Positions 51,135 through 59,314 of a stretch of 64,000 nucleotides of DNA are shown here, piece after piece. The stretch's first letter is position 1, and the number at the start of each line of letters is the position of its first letter. Source of the stretch: Pseudomonas mosselii (GTDB lineage: Bacteria; Pseudomonadota; Gammaproteobacteria; Pseudomonadales; Pseudomonadaceae). Made by a program: the position numbers and the translations under genes. Where the stretch lies: NCBI RefSeq assembly GCF_003205295.1, contig NZ_QJRP01000011.1, forward strand, positions 92,667 through 156,666. The letters run 5' to 3'. The notes under the pieces are model-generated. The model was not told the DNA's origin, made no database searches, and worked only from the letters and a program-made list of their open reading frames with translations.

Positions 51135-54100
51135 GGCTCTGGCGTAGTTCCTGTTCCAGGCCGTGCAAGCTCGCCCGCAGTCGGGCGAGCCGCTGGTCCA
51201 CCGGCAGGCCTTGGGCGATGGCCTGCTCCAGGGCCTCGCAGTCTTGCCTGACGCCCTTGACCCTGAGCATTTTCGCGCCGCCCTTGACTCGGTGTACCAC
51301 CGGAGCAAGGGCTTCTGGCGACGGATCGGCGCCGAGCGTATGCAAGGCCTGCAGATCCTCTGCGCTGCTTTTTGCCAGTTGTTCCAGCAGGCGCCGGATC
51401 AACTGGTGGTCGTCCTGAGTGAGGTGGCGCAGTTCGGCCAGGTCGAAACCGCTGGGCCGAGTCCCCTCGGGGATCTGGTCGCGAAGGGGGGCGGCGACCA
51501 GCGACAGGCACGCCCTGAGCGTCTGCAGGCCGATCGGTTTGAACAGGCATTCGTCCATGCCACTATCGAGGCAGCGTTGACGCTCCTCGGCCTGGGCGTT
51601 GGCGGTGACGCCGATGATGTGACAGGCCGGAGATTCAGCCTCGCTTTCCTCGGCACGAATGTTGCGGGCCAGCGTATGACCGTCCATGACCGGCATGCTG
51701 CAATCGGTGATCACCACGTCGAAACGGCCGGCGTGCCAGAGTGCCAGCGCCGCCTTGCCCTGATCGGCGAGTGTCACCTGATGGCCCAGTGAGCGCAGTT
51801 GCTTGTCGAGCAGCAGCAGGTTGGCCGGATAATCGTCGACCACCAGAACTTGCAGGGGGCCGCTGCTGGTTTCGATCAAGGCGTGGTCGAGCGCTTCTCT
51901 GGTGGTGGGCTCGGCATCGGGGAAGGTGAGACGGACATCGACCTGGGTCCCGAGGTCCTCGATGCTGTGCAAGGTCAGCTCGCCCCCCATGAGTTCGCAC
52001 AGTTCTCGGGTGATCACCAGCCCCAGCCCCGCGCCCTGGCGTGCCTGGCGGCCATCGACCTGGGAGAAGGTGGTGAACAGCCGTGCCTGGTCGCTGGGGC
52101 TGATACCTACACCGCTGTCCTTGATCTGTAGCGTGACCTGCTGCAGGCCTGCGCCGAGCGGGGTCACTGTCAATGACACGTCGACCTGGCCCTGGTCGGT
52201 AAACTTTATCGCATTGCTCAGCAGGTTCGACAGCACCTGCTTGAGGCGCAACGGGTCGACAAGTACCCAGGCCGCTGCATCGGGCAGTACAGTACGCAGA
52301 GCGAGCCCCTTGAAGTGGGCATTGCCTTCGAAGACCCTCAGGGTAGTGCGCACGACTTCGACCAGGTCGGTTGCCACTGGTTGCAAGGTCATGTGGCCGG
52401 ACTCGATGCGTGAGATGTCCAGTACATCGCCGATCAGATCGAGCAGGCCGATCGCTGAATCGTGGGCCGCTTCCAGCGCCTGGCTGTCGCTGTGGCCGTA
52501 GCGGCTGTCTTCCAGAGCCATCTCGAGCAGCCCGATAACGGCGTTCATCGGTGTGCGGATCTCGTGGCTCATGACCGCCAGGAAGGTGCTTTTTGCCCGG
52601 CTGGCCTGCTCGGCGTCGTCCTTGGCCTGACGCAGCTGTTCGAGCAGCCCGCGGCTGAGCGCCAGTTGGTCTTGCAGGGCACGCTGGGCCTCGCTGCGTT
52701 GCTGGATCAGTTTGCGCAGATAGCTGTTCCAGAACACCACGCCGGCCAGCAGCAGCGTGGCCAGCACCAGGACCTGCAGCGCCAGCGTACGGTAGTTGCG
52801 CCAGGGGCTGTCGCTGGCTACGGCGTTGGTGCGCCAGCGATTGACCAGTTGCTCCAGCTCATCGGGTGGGATGCTCAGCAACGCCTTGTCGAGGATCGCC
52901 TGCAGTTGTGGCAGCGCGGGGCTGACGGCGAAGGTTGCCAGGGCGGGTTCATCGCCCAGTAGCCCGGCGATTCTGAGGCGGCCACTGAAGACCTGGTTGA
53001 TAAAGTAGGTGGCATTGACGTGCGAGTTGATGGCGACGTCGGCATTGCCGTTGGCCACCGCCTCCATGAGCTGCAGGGGATTTTCGACCTCCAGGGTACG
53101 CAGGCCGACGACCTGGTGTTCCAGGTCGTCGAGCAATGGCGAGCCGCGCAGCAGCGCCACGCGCAACCCCTGCAGCGGCTGCTTGGCGTCCAGTGGCGCT
53201 GCATTCTGGCGGGTGACCAGCACCCGCGGGCTGATCATGTAGGGGCGGGTGTAGCGCAGGCGTTGGGCACGATGCACGCCGTAGCCGATGGCGCCGACCA
53301 TGTCCACCTTGCCCTGGGTGACGTGCTCGACCATGTCCTCGAACGACTCCGACTCGACGATCTGGAATTGCAGGCCAGTGCGCAGGCCTATGCGCTCCAG
53401 CAAGTCCAGGGCGATACCCCGTGGTTGCTGTTGGGCGTCGGTGAAACTCAGGGGGGCGAGGGTGGTGTTGATCATCACCTTGACCTGCCGGTGTCGGGCG
53501 ATCCACTCGCGTTCTTCGTGGGTCAGGGCGTCGAGGCGGCGGTCGAGCAGGAAGCTGGTGCTGCCGCCCGTCCAGCGCCGCAGGATGTTCAGCCGTTCGC
53601 TGTCGGAGATGCGGCCGAGGGCGAGGTCGACCAGTTGCAGCAAGCGAGGGTTGTCTCGGGCCAGGGCGAAAGCGAAGGTGCTGGCCGGCATCTGGACGAA
53701 ATGGTCGACCTTGACCCGTTCCTGAAAACCCTTGGCGATCACATAGTCGGCACTGATGGCATCACCCAGGTAGACATCGGCTTGTCCCAGCGCCACCGCG
53801 GTCACACCGGCCAGCGTGGAGCGGTAGAGACGCAGCTGAGCGTTGGGGTATAGGCGTTGCACAGTGTGAATGGGCAGGTAATGGTCGACCATCGCCAGGC
53901 GCAGCCCCTCCAGCTTGTCCTCTACGCGCAGGCTCCGGTTCTGTCGGGACACGATAACTGGCAGGTCGTCGGCATAGGGCAGGCTCAGCGTCAGGTCCGC
54001 ATCGTTGGCCTCGAAGGCATTTGAGCTGCCCAGCAGGTCGATTTCGCCGGCACGCAGTGCGTCGAGCGCCTGGGCGCGGCTGGCATAGCGTCGCACCTCG

Positions 54101-54390
54101 ATCGGTACCCCGAGCTGTTCGGCGATCAGACCGGCATAGTCGGCGCTCAGGCCCTCGTAGTCGGCCTGGCTGATGTTGATGTCGAAGGGTGGATAGTCCG
54201 GGCGTGAGCTGCCCAGCACCAGGCGCTTGCGTTCGTTCAGCCATTGTCGGTCAGTGGCGGCCACCGCCAGCGGTGGCGCCGCGCTCAGGGCACGGGCCAG
54301 CAGCTGGCGTGGCTCGCTGTGCACCTCACCCAGCACGGATGGCGACAGCAATGCGACCAGCAGCAGGCACACTGATGCCCCCTTGTTCAT
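51109..54390 (-). CDS. BvgS/RocS1-like hybrid sensor kinase
   Basis: A 1093-residue transmembrane sensor kinase. After a signal-like start there are two tandem periplasmic solute-binding domains (about 50-280 and 290-525), a membrane helix ([19 protein letters not shown], about 540), a dimerisation/phospho-acceptor domain ([15 protein letters not shown], His near 606), an ATPase domain ([28 protein letters not shown]), a receiver ([13 protein letters not shown], phospho-Asp in [10 protein letters not shown] near 894) and an Hpt domain ([10 protein letters not shown] near 1031). This is the BvgS/EvgS/RocS1 phosphorelay order. The response-regulator gene starts just upstream of it, three bases away. 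The ligand is unknown. Confidence 0.92.
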   Translation of the reverse strand: MNKGASVCLLLVALLSPSVLGEVHSEPRQLLARALSAAPPLAVAATDRQWLNERKRLVLGSSRPDYPPFDINISQADYEGLSADYAGLIAEQLGVPIEVRRYASRAQALDALRAGEIDLLGSSNAFEANDADLTLSLPYADDLPVIVSRQNRSLRVEDKLEGLRLAMVDHYLPIHTVQRLYPNAQLRLYRSTLAGVTAVALGQADVYLGDAISADYVIAKGFQERVKVDHFVQMPASTFAFALARDNPRLLQLVDLALGRISDSERLNILRRWTGGSTSFLLDRRLDALTHEEREWIARHRQVKVMINTTLAPLSFTDAQQQPRGIALDLLERIGLRTGLQFQIVESESFEDMVEHVTQGKVDMVGAIGYGVHRAQRLRYTRPYMISPRVLVTRQNAAPLDAKQPLQGLRVALLRGSPLLDDLEHQVVGLRTLEVENPLQLMEAVANGNADVAINSHVNATYFINQVFSGRLRIAGLLGDEPALATFAVSPALPQLQAILDKALLSIPPDELEQLVNRWRTNAVASDSPWRNYRTLALQVLVLATLLLAGVVFWNSYLRKLIQQRSEAQRALQDQLALSRGLLEQLRQAKDDAEQASRAKSTFLAVMSHEIRTPMNAVIGLLEMALEDSRYGHSDSQALEAAHDSAIGLLDLIGDVLDISRIESGHMTLQPVATDLVEVVRTTLRVFEGNAHFKGLALRTVLPDAAAWVLVDPLRLKQVLSNLLSNAIKFTDQGQVDVSLTVTPLGAGLQQVTLQIKDSGVGISPSDQARLFTTFSQVDGRQARQGAGLGLVITRELCELMGGELTLHSIEDLGTQVDVRLTFPDAEPTTREALDHALIETSSGPLQVLVVDDYPANLLLLDKQLRSLGHQVTLADQGKAALALWHAGRFDVVITDCSMPVMDGHTLARNIRAEESEAESPACHIIGVTANAQAEERQRCLDSGMDECLFKPIGLQTLRACLSLVAAPLRDQIPEGTRPSGFDLAELRHLTQDDHQLIRRLLEQLAKSSAEDLQALHTLGADPSPEALAPVVHRVKGGAKMLRVKGVRQDCEALEQAIAQGLPVDQRLARLRASLHGLEQELRQSLSAIEGSN

Positions 54391-54393
54391 GGT

Positions 54394-55008
54394 TCAGACC
54401 ACATTGTTGCGATTGGCGAGGTCCACCATTTCTACCAGCGACTCGACCTTGAGCTTCTCCATGATCCGGCCGCGGTAGGTGCTGATGGTCTTGGCGCTGA
54501 GGTTCATCTGCTCGCCGATCAGTTTGTTGCTCTGGCCGGCACTGAGTCGGCGCAGCACTTCCATTTCCCGGTTGGACAGCAGCGCCAGGCGCTCTGTCTC
54601 GCTTTCCAGGGTGTTGCTGTTGACCGCCATCTGCGGGAAGGTCGAGTAGCCTTTGACCAAGGCCTTGAGTGCGAAGACCAGAGCGTCGAGGTCTTCGTCC
54701 TTGTTGACGAAAGCCGAGATGCCGGCGTCCATGCAGCGACGCACATAGAGGTCGGCTGGCTGGCCGGTCAGGGCCATGATCCGTGGCGGCGGGTCGATCA
54801 GCTTGAGGCGCTTGATCACCTCCATGCCGTCGAGGTCTGGCAGGCCGATGTCGAGGATGACCACATCCGCCTTGGTCTGTTCGGCCAGGCGGGCAGCTTC
54901 CTTGCCTTTGCCGGTTTCCCCCACGACGGTGAAGCGTTCACGTTCGAGCAGCATGCGTACGGCGAGTCGAACAATGTGATGGTCATCGACCAACAGCACG
55001 GATGTCAT
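54394..55008 (-). CDS. LuxR-type response regulator (BvgA/RocA1-like)
   Basis: Response regulator of 204 residues. The receiver has MTSVLLVDDHHIVRLAVRMLL, phospho-Asp in VVILDIGLPDLDGMEV and Lys in FVNKDED; the output domain is a NarL/LuxR helix-turn-helix (LSNREMEVLRRLSAGQSNKLIGEQMNLSAKTISTYRGRIMEKL). It precedes the hybrid kinase by three bases, forming a two-gene operon, and would take phosphate from the Hpt domain. Repeated CTACA/TGTAG elements lie upstream and may be its own binding sites. Confidence 0.93.
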   Translation of the reverse strand: MTSVLLVDDHHIVRLAVRMLLERERFTVVGETGKGKEAARLAEQTKADVVILDIGLPDLDGMEVIKRLKLIDPPPRIMALTGQPADLYVRRCMDAGISAFVNKDEDLDALVFALKALVKGYSTFPQMAVNSNTLESETERLALLSNREMEVLRRLSAGQSNKLIGEQMNLSAKTISTYRGRIMEKLKVESLVEMVDLANRNNVV

Positions 55009-55142
55009 TCAGGTAACTCCTGTCAAAGTGCAGCCAGCTTCCAGCCTTCTATAGGCGCTGGACAGCAGGCTTGCTGGGCAGCGCGCACCTTACGGATATT
55101 CAGGAGCCTTGGTAATAGGCGAGTATAGGTGTGTTGAAAAAA

Positions 55143-55170
55143 CTACACCAACCTGTAGAAAAGTCCTACA
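55143..55170. promoter_or_regulatory. Alternating CTACA/TGTAG half-sites before the response regulator
   Basis: CTACA (55143-55147), TGTAG (55154-55158) and CTACA (55166-55170) make two overlapping inverted repeats, spaced 6 and 7 bases. They lie upstream of the response-regulator gene. NarL/FixJ-type regulators such as GacA bind TGTAAG-N6-CTTACA-like dyads, so this may be an autoregulatory array. It also lies just beyond the DUF1272 stop. Confidence 0.45.
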
Positions 55171-55178
55171 AGTGAGGT

Positions 55179-55421
55179 TCAGGCACAGGGGGCGTGCGGC
55201 TTGTGCACACGCTGTGCCGAGGCAGGATTTTTGTCCAGCGCCTTGCCGACGCGGGTGGGGCGGGCCACTAGCTGGCCGCCGCAGTTCGGGCAGCGGTTGT
55301 GGAAGTGCCGGTCGTTGCAGGCACGGCAGAAGGTGCACTCGAACGAGCAGATCAGCGCATCCGGGCTTTCGGCCGGCAGGTCGGTGTCGCAGCATTCGCA
55401 GTTGGGGCGCAGTTCGAGCAT
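55179..55421 (-). CDS. DUF1272 zinc-ribbon-like protein
   Basis: An 80-residue protein with four cysteine pairs: NCECCDTDL, CSFECTFCRAC, and CPNCGG, the DUF1272 signature beginning MLELRPNCECCDTDLP. The cysteines probably bind zinc. The C-terminal tail is longer and basic (ARPTRVGKALDKNPASAQRV). Members are small cytosolic proteins of unknown role. It is transcribed like the cobalamin genes but appears independent. Confidence 0.9.
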   Translation of the reverse strand: MLELRPNCECCDTDLPAESPDALICSFECTFCRACNDRHFHNRCPNCGGQLVARPTRVGKALDKNPASAQRVHKPHAPCA

Positions 55422-55486
55422 GGGCTTGGTTTCCGTCCAGTTGGAAAACCCAGTGTGCTACGTCACGCCCCCGGTCGGCAATCGCT

Positions 55487-56239
55487 TCACGAGCCGGGCC
55501 GGTAGAGATGGGCGTGACCGGCGCGATACAGGGCCGAGTCGGCGAACGGCGTGTCGCCCAGTACATGGCCGACCAGGATCAGCGCGGTGCGACGGAAATC
55601 CCTGGAAGCAACACGCTCGCAAATATCGGCCAGCGTGCCCTTGACCCAGTCCTGGTCCGGCCAGGTGGCGCGATGGACCACGGCGATCGGGCAGTCGGCG
55701 CCATAATGCGGTAGCAGTTCCTCGACGATGCGGGGCAGGTGGCGTACGCCCAGGTGGATGGCCAGGGTACTACCGTGACGAGCCAGGTCCGCCAGCTGCT
55801 CACCGGCCGGCATTGGTGAACTGTCGCCATAGCGGGTGAGGATCACGGTCTGCGCCACATCGGGCAAGGTCAGCTCGCAGCCGAGCAGCGCGGCACTGGC
55901 AGCCGTGGCGGTGACGCCGGGGACGATCTGGTAGTCGATGCCCAGTTCACGCAGGTGGCGAATCTGCTCGCCGATGGCACCGTACAGGCTGGGGTCGCCG
56001 CTGTGCACGCGAGCCACGTCCTCGTCGTTGGCGTGGGCCTGTCGCATCGCCTCGACGATCTGTTCCAGGTGCAGTTCGGCGCTATTGATTACCGTGTGCG
56101 CCTGGTGGCCTTCCAGCACGGCGGCGGGGACCAGGGAGCCAGCATAGATGATCACCGGGCACTGGCGGATCAGGCGTTGGCCCTTGACCGTGATCAGCTC
56201 GGGATCGCCGGGGCCGGCGCCGATGAAATAGACCGTCAT
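55487..56239 (-). CDS. cobM: Precorrin-4 C11-methyltransferase CobM
   Basis: SAM-dependent methyltransferase of 250 residues that methylates C11 of precorrin-4 in aerobic cobalamin synthesis. Family motifs are MTVYFIGAGPGDPELITVKG at the start, YAGSLV, ARVHSGDPSLYGAIGEQ, YQIVPGVTATAASAALLGCELTLP and VVHRATWPDQDWVKGTLADI. The start begins the GAGPGD beta-strand. It follows cobE by 28 bases and is the last gene of the cbtB-cbtA-cobE-cobM unit controlled by the leftward B12 riboswitch. Confidence 0.95.
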   Translation of the reverse strand: MTVYFIGAGPGDPELITVKGQRLIRQCPVIIYAGSLVPAAVLEGHQAHTVINSAELHLEQIVEAMRQAHANDEDVARVHSGDPSLYGAIGEQIRHLRELGIDYQIVPGVTATAASAALLGCELTLPDVAQTVILTRYGDSSPMPAGEQLADLARHGSTLAIHLGVRHLPRIVEELLPHYGADCPIAVVHRATWPDQDWVKGTLADICERVASRDFRRTALILVGHVLGDTPFADSALYRAGHAHLYRPGS

Positions 56240-56267
56240 GGGGATTCCTTGTAGAGGGAGTGGCGTA

Positions 56268-56669
56268 TTATCCGCCGATGGCCAGGGCCAGGGTAGCGCT
56301 GCCGAGGACCTGCCTCGGCACATGCAGGCGGCCGTTATCGCCAGCGAGGGCCAGGGCGGCGCTTTCGGCGACGCCCCAGCAGCCAGTCTGGGCATACGCC
56401 GTGGCTGAACGTTGGCTGAGCTGCGTTTCGAAGGCCAGCAAATGCGCGGCATCGAAACAGATGTATGGCAGTCCCAGACGTTCGGCCAGTGCCAGCAGGC
56501 CGGGCTCGCGGGCCTTGGGCTCGATGCTGGCGATGGCACGCAGGGCCGAGAGGGGCAGGGCGTTGCGGGTGAGGGTCTGGCGCAGCAGTACCGCCAGGGT
56601 CTCGACCGGGCAGCCACGGCGACAGCCAAAGCCGGCGTACAACGCCGGCTGGGCAGGCAGGTCGCGCAT
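56268..56669 (-). CDS. cobE: Cobalamin biosynthesis protein CobE (CbiG C-terminal family)
   Basis: A 133-residue protein with the CobE/CbiG_C signature: YAGFGCRRGCPVETLAVLLRQTL, IASIEPKAREPGLLALAERLGLPYICFDAAHLLAFE, and VAESAALALAGDNGRLHVPRQV. In the aerobic pathway CobE works with the ring-contraction stage, though its exact role is not settled. Its ATG overlaps the cbtA stop by one base, implying coupled translation. It lies directly before cobM. Confidence 0.9.
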   Translation of the reverse strand: MRDLPAQPALYAGFGCRRGCPVETLAVLLRQTLTRNALPLSALRAIASIEPKAREPGLLALAERLGLPYICFDAAHLLAFETQLSQRSATAYAQTGCWGVAESAALALAGDNGRLHVPRQVLGSATLALAIGG

Positions 56670-57364
56670 CAGGCCTGGCTGGAGCGACGGTACAGCCAGG
56701 CGCTGAGCAGGCCCAGGGCCAGCCAGAACGCGGCGTTGGTCAGCCACGAGGCGATCTTGAACTGGGTCTCGAGGGCTTCCGGCGCCAGGCTTTCATGCAC
56801 TGCCGGCTGTGGTGCGCCGACCAGGTGCGGGATCACCAGCAGGGCTACACCCAGTGCCTTGAGCAGCCAGTGCCGGGCGAACACCAACAATGCCAGGCCG
56901 GCGGCGGTGGCCGCTGCGGTGCCGATCCACCAGGTCTGGCGCTGGCCAAGGTCGGCGGCGGCGGTGCCGGGCAGCTCCGGTGGCAGGCCCAGGGTCGGCG
57001 CCAGGCAGAACACGGCGAAGCCGGCCAGGCCCCACAGCGCGCCGGTGGCCACGCGGTTAGGTTCGCGCAGGCTGTAGAGGGCGACCAGGATCAGGGCGAA
57101 ACCGACGGCGACCACCAGGTTGCCGCCGGTGGTGGACAGCACGCGCTGCCAGCCGTCTTCCGGCGCCCAGGCCTCGGCGCTGTGCTCATGCACATGAGGT
57201 GCGGCGGCGTCGCCATGCTCATGGTGTTCGCCGACCGGGGCGGCCGATTCGTAGGTTTCCGCCTGGAGAATCAGTGGGGCGACCCAGAAGCTTTGCAGCA
57301 GGGTCAGCAACAGGGCAGCGAGCAGGCCGCTGAAACCCGCGGTACGGGCGATGCGCGTAATCAT
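56669..57364 (-). CDS. cbtA: CbtA, predicted cobalt transporter subunit
   Basis: Membrane protein of 231 residues with about five hydrophobic segments (GFSGLLAALLLTLLQSFWVAPL, GGNLVVAVGFALILVALYSL, ATGALWGLAGFAVFCLAPTLGL, WWIGTAAATAAGLALLVF, LKALGVALLVIPHLVGA). A His-rich loop (GEHHEHGDAAAPHVHEHSAE) near residue 45-65 could bind cobalt. It follows cbtB, its partner, by 10 bases. CbtAB are predicted cobalt-uptake proteins found under B12 riboswitches; cobalt transport itself is inferred from that genomic association. Confidence 0.9.
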   Translation of the reverse strand: MITRIARTAGFSGLLAALLLTLLQSFWVAPLILQAETYESAAPVGEHHEHGDAAAPHVHEHSAEAWAPEDGWQRVLSTTGGNLVVAVGFALILVALYSLREPNRVATGALWGLAGFAVFCLAPTLGLPPELPGTAAADLGQRQTWWIGTAAATAAGLALLVFARHWLLKALGVALLVIPHLVGAPQPAVHESLAPEALETQFKIASWLTNAAFWLALGLLSAWLYRRSSQA

Positions 57365-57374
57365 GCGGGTTTAC

Positions 57375-57560
57375 TCAGTGGCAAGGGAAGGCGGCGCTGT
57401 GGCGGGTGTCGTGGGCGGCGTTGTGCACCGCCTCGATGTGCGAGAAACCGGCGAAGTACACCAGGCACAGGCCCAGCAGGCTGGCGCCGATCGCGACGAT
57501 CAGTCGCTGGCTGAGGCTGACGGGGGTGGCGATACTGTGTTTGGCGCTGGTGATGGGCAT
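57375..57560 (-). CDS. cbtB: CbtB, small His-containing cobalt transport subunit
   Basis: A 61-residue protein with one membrane helix (LIVAIGASLLGLCLVYFAG) followed by a His-rich tail (FSHIEAVHNAAHDTRHSAAFPCH), the CbtB signature. It heads the leftward operon. A B12 riboswitch precedes it by about 115 bases, so cobalamin levels should repress it. A GAGGAACGC ribosome site is seen. Confidence 0.9.
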   Translation of the reverse strand: MPITSAKHSIATPVSLSQRLIVAIGASLLGLCLVYFAGFSHIEAVHNAAHDTRHSAAFPCH

Positions 57561-57673
57561 GACGCGTTCCTCTGCTGCTTTTGTTGTGGCAACGGGCATG
57601 CGCGACGACCCTGGGCACGGCTGGCCCAGGTGATACGACGACGCCCGCCCACCGCGGGGTGTACTGTGAGTAC

Positions 57674-57880
57674 GTGTCAGGCCGGTCTCCGGGCTGGCGA
57701 GGTGGAGCTGGGCTCCGTTGGGCGTCACCTTCCCATGCCATACTGTTGGCACAGTGGTCCGGACACTTCTCTCGCTTACCGTTGCGGGGGCAGCACCGGC
57801 CTTGTCGGCTCCTGTATTGGAGTCGCGACGCACCGGTTTCCCGTTTCACCCCCGTCGGGGGCACCTGAACGCAATGCGCT
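57674..57880 (-). promoter_or_regulatory. Cobalamin riboswitch for cbtB-cbtA-cobE-cobM
   Basis: On the minus strand the order AGGTGCC...GGGTGAAACGGGAA, GGTGCTGCCCCCGCAACGGTAA and the B12 box AGCCCGGAGACCGGCC is present, the hallmark order of the cobalamin riboswitch core. It lies in the leader of cbtB. Binding of adenosylcobalamin would turn off translation or transcription. Confidence 0.93.
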
Positions 57881-57960
57881 AGCAAATCACGGGGCCGGGC
57901 CCGCGTCAATCGCCGCGGCGGTTGACCGCCAGGCAGGCACTGCGTAGCCTTGCCGCTGCG

Positions 57961-58130
57961 AGGTTCTCGGGCGTTGGCCCGAGCTAAGACGGGAACGCGG
58001 TACATGCCGCGGCTGCCCCCGCAACTGTAGGCACTGGAACGGTTCGGCACAGCCACTGCGCACGCGCGGGAAGGCGCCATCCCGCCGGCAATCATGCCGG
58101 CACAGTGCAAGCCAGGAGACCTGCCTCGTG
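57961..58130 (+). promoter_or_regulatory. Cobalamin riboswitch for cobW-cobN
   Basis: On the plus strand are GACGGGAACGCGG, GGCTGCCCCCGCAACTGTA, GAAGGCGCC and the B12 box AGCCAGGAGACCTGCCT. The P1 and the loop with GGTTCTCGGGC precede. It ends about 110 bases before the cobW start. The core element CGCAACTGTA varies from the strict consensus (CGCAACGGTA), but the order is intact. Confidence 0.92.
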
Positions 58131-58243
58131 ACGTTTTCGACTTTCAACCGGGCGGGGTGATCCGGTGGCGAATTAGCCAGGCCGGCATGGCCCGTGGCTG
58201 TCGTCCTGCATGCCCGCGCCATTGCTGCCAAGGGCATCGCGAC

Positions 58244-59311
58244 ATGAAAACACTGGCCAAGCTTCCCGTCACCATCGTCACCGGCTTCCTCGGCTCGGGC
58301 AAGACCACCTTGCTGCGCCATATGCTCGACAACGCCCAGGGCCGCCGCATCGCGGTGATCGTCAACGAATTCGGCGAGCTGGGCATCGATGGCGAGATCC
58401 TCAAACAGTGCAGCATCGGCTGCACCGAGGAAGAGGCCAACGGCCGCGTCTACGAGCTGGCCAATGGTTGCCTGTGCTGCACCGTGCAGGAAGAATTCTT
58501 CCCGGTGATGCGCGAGTTGGTGGCCCGTCGCGGCGACCTCGACCACATCCTTATCGAAACCAGCGGCCTGGCCTTGCCCAAACCGCTGGTACAGGCCTTC
58601 CAGTGGCCGGAAATCCGTAACGCCTGCACCGTCGACGCGGTGATCACCGTGGTCGACAGCCCGGCCGTGGCCGCCGGCACCTTCGCCGCCTACCCGGACC
58701 AGGTCGACGCCCAGCGCAAGCTCGACCCCAACCTCGACCACGAGTCGCCGCTGCACGAGCTGTTCGCCGACCAGCTGGCCAGCGCCGACCTGGTAGTGCT
58801 GAACAAGGCTGACCTGATCGACGCCGAGGGCCTGGCCAAGGTTCGCGCCGAGGTGGCCGAGGAGCTGCCGTCGGCGGTCAAGGTGATCGAGGCCAGCAGC
58901 GGCCGCCTGCCGCTGGAAGTATTGCTGGGCGTGGGCGCCGAATCCGAGGCGCACATCGATGGTCGCCATACCCACCACGACTCGCATCACGACGGCGATG
59001 ACCATGATGACCATGACCACGACGCCTTCGACTCGATCTCCATCGACCTGCCCGAGGCTGACGAAAGCCTGCTGCTCGATGCCCTGACCCAGCTGGTCAC
59101 CGAGTTCGGCATCCTGCGCGCCAAGGGCTTCGCCGCCATCCCCGGCAAGCCGATGCGTCTGCTGATCCAGGGCGTGGGCACCCGCTTCGACAAGCATTTC
59201 GACCGCGCCTGGCGCAGCGAGGAACCACGGATCACCCGCCTGGTGCTGATCGGCCAGGAGCTGGATGCGGCGCAGTTGGAAGCGCGCCTGCGCCAGGCCC
59301 TGGGCGCCTGA
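58244..59311 (+). CDS. cobW: CobW, cobalt chaperone GTPase of aerobic cobalamin synthesis
   Basis: GTPase of 355 residues in the COG0523 group. G1 motif GFLGSGKTT lies at residues 13-21, the metal site CLCC in ELANGCLCCTVQEEFF, and NKAD near residue 188. A His/Asp-rich stretch (HTHHDSHHDGDDHDDHDHD, about 243-261) could bind metal, and the CobW_C domain follows. It precedes cobN and would deliver cobalt to the chelatase. It is under the rightward B12 riboswitch. Confidence 0.94.
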   Translation: MKTLAKLPVTIVTGFLGSGKTTLLRHMLDNAQGRRIAVIVNEFGELGIDGEILKQCSIGCTEEEANGRVYELANGCLCCTVQEEFFPVMRELVARRGDLDHILIETSGLALPKPLVQAFQWPEIRNACTVDAVITVVDSPAVAAGTFAAYPDQVDAQRKLDPNLDHESPLHELFADQLASADLVVLNKADLIDAEGLAKVRAEVAEELPSAVKVIEASSGRLPLEVLLGVGAESEAHIDGRHTHHDSHHDGDDHDDHDHDAFDSISIDLPEADESLLLDALTQLVTEFGILRAKGFAAIPGKPMRLLIQGVGTRFDKHFDRAWRSEEPRITRLVLIGQELDAAQLEARLRQALGA

Positions 59312-59314
59312 TCC

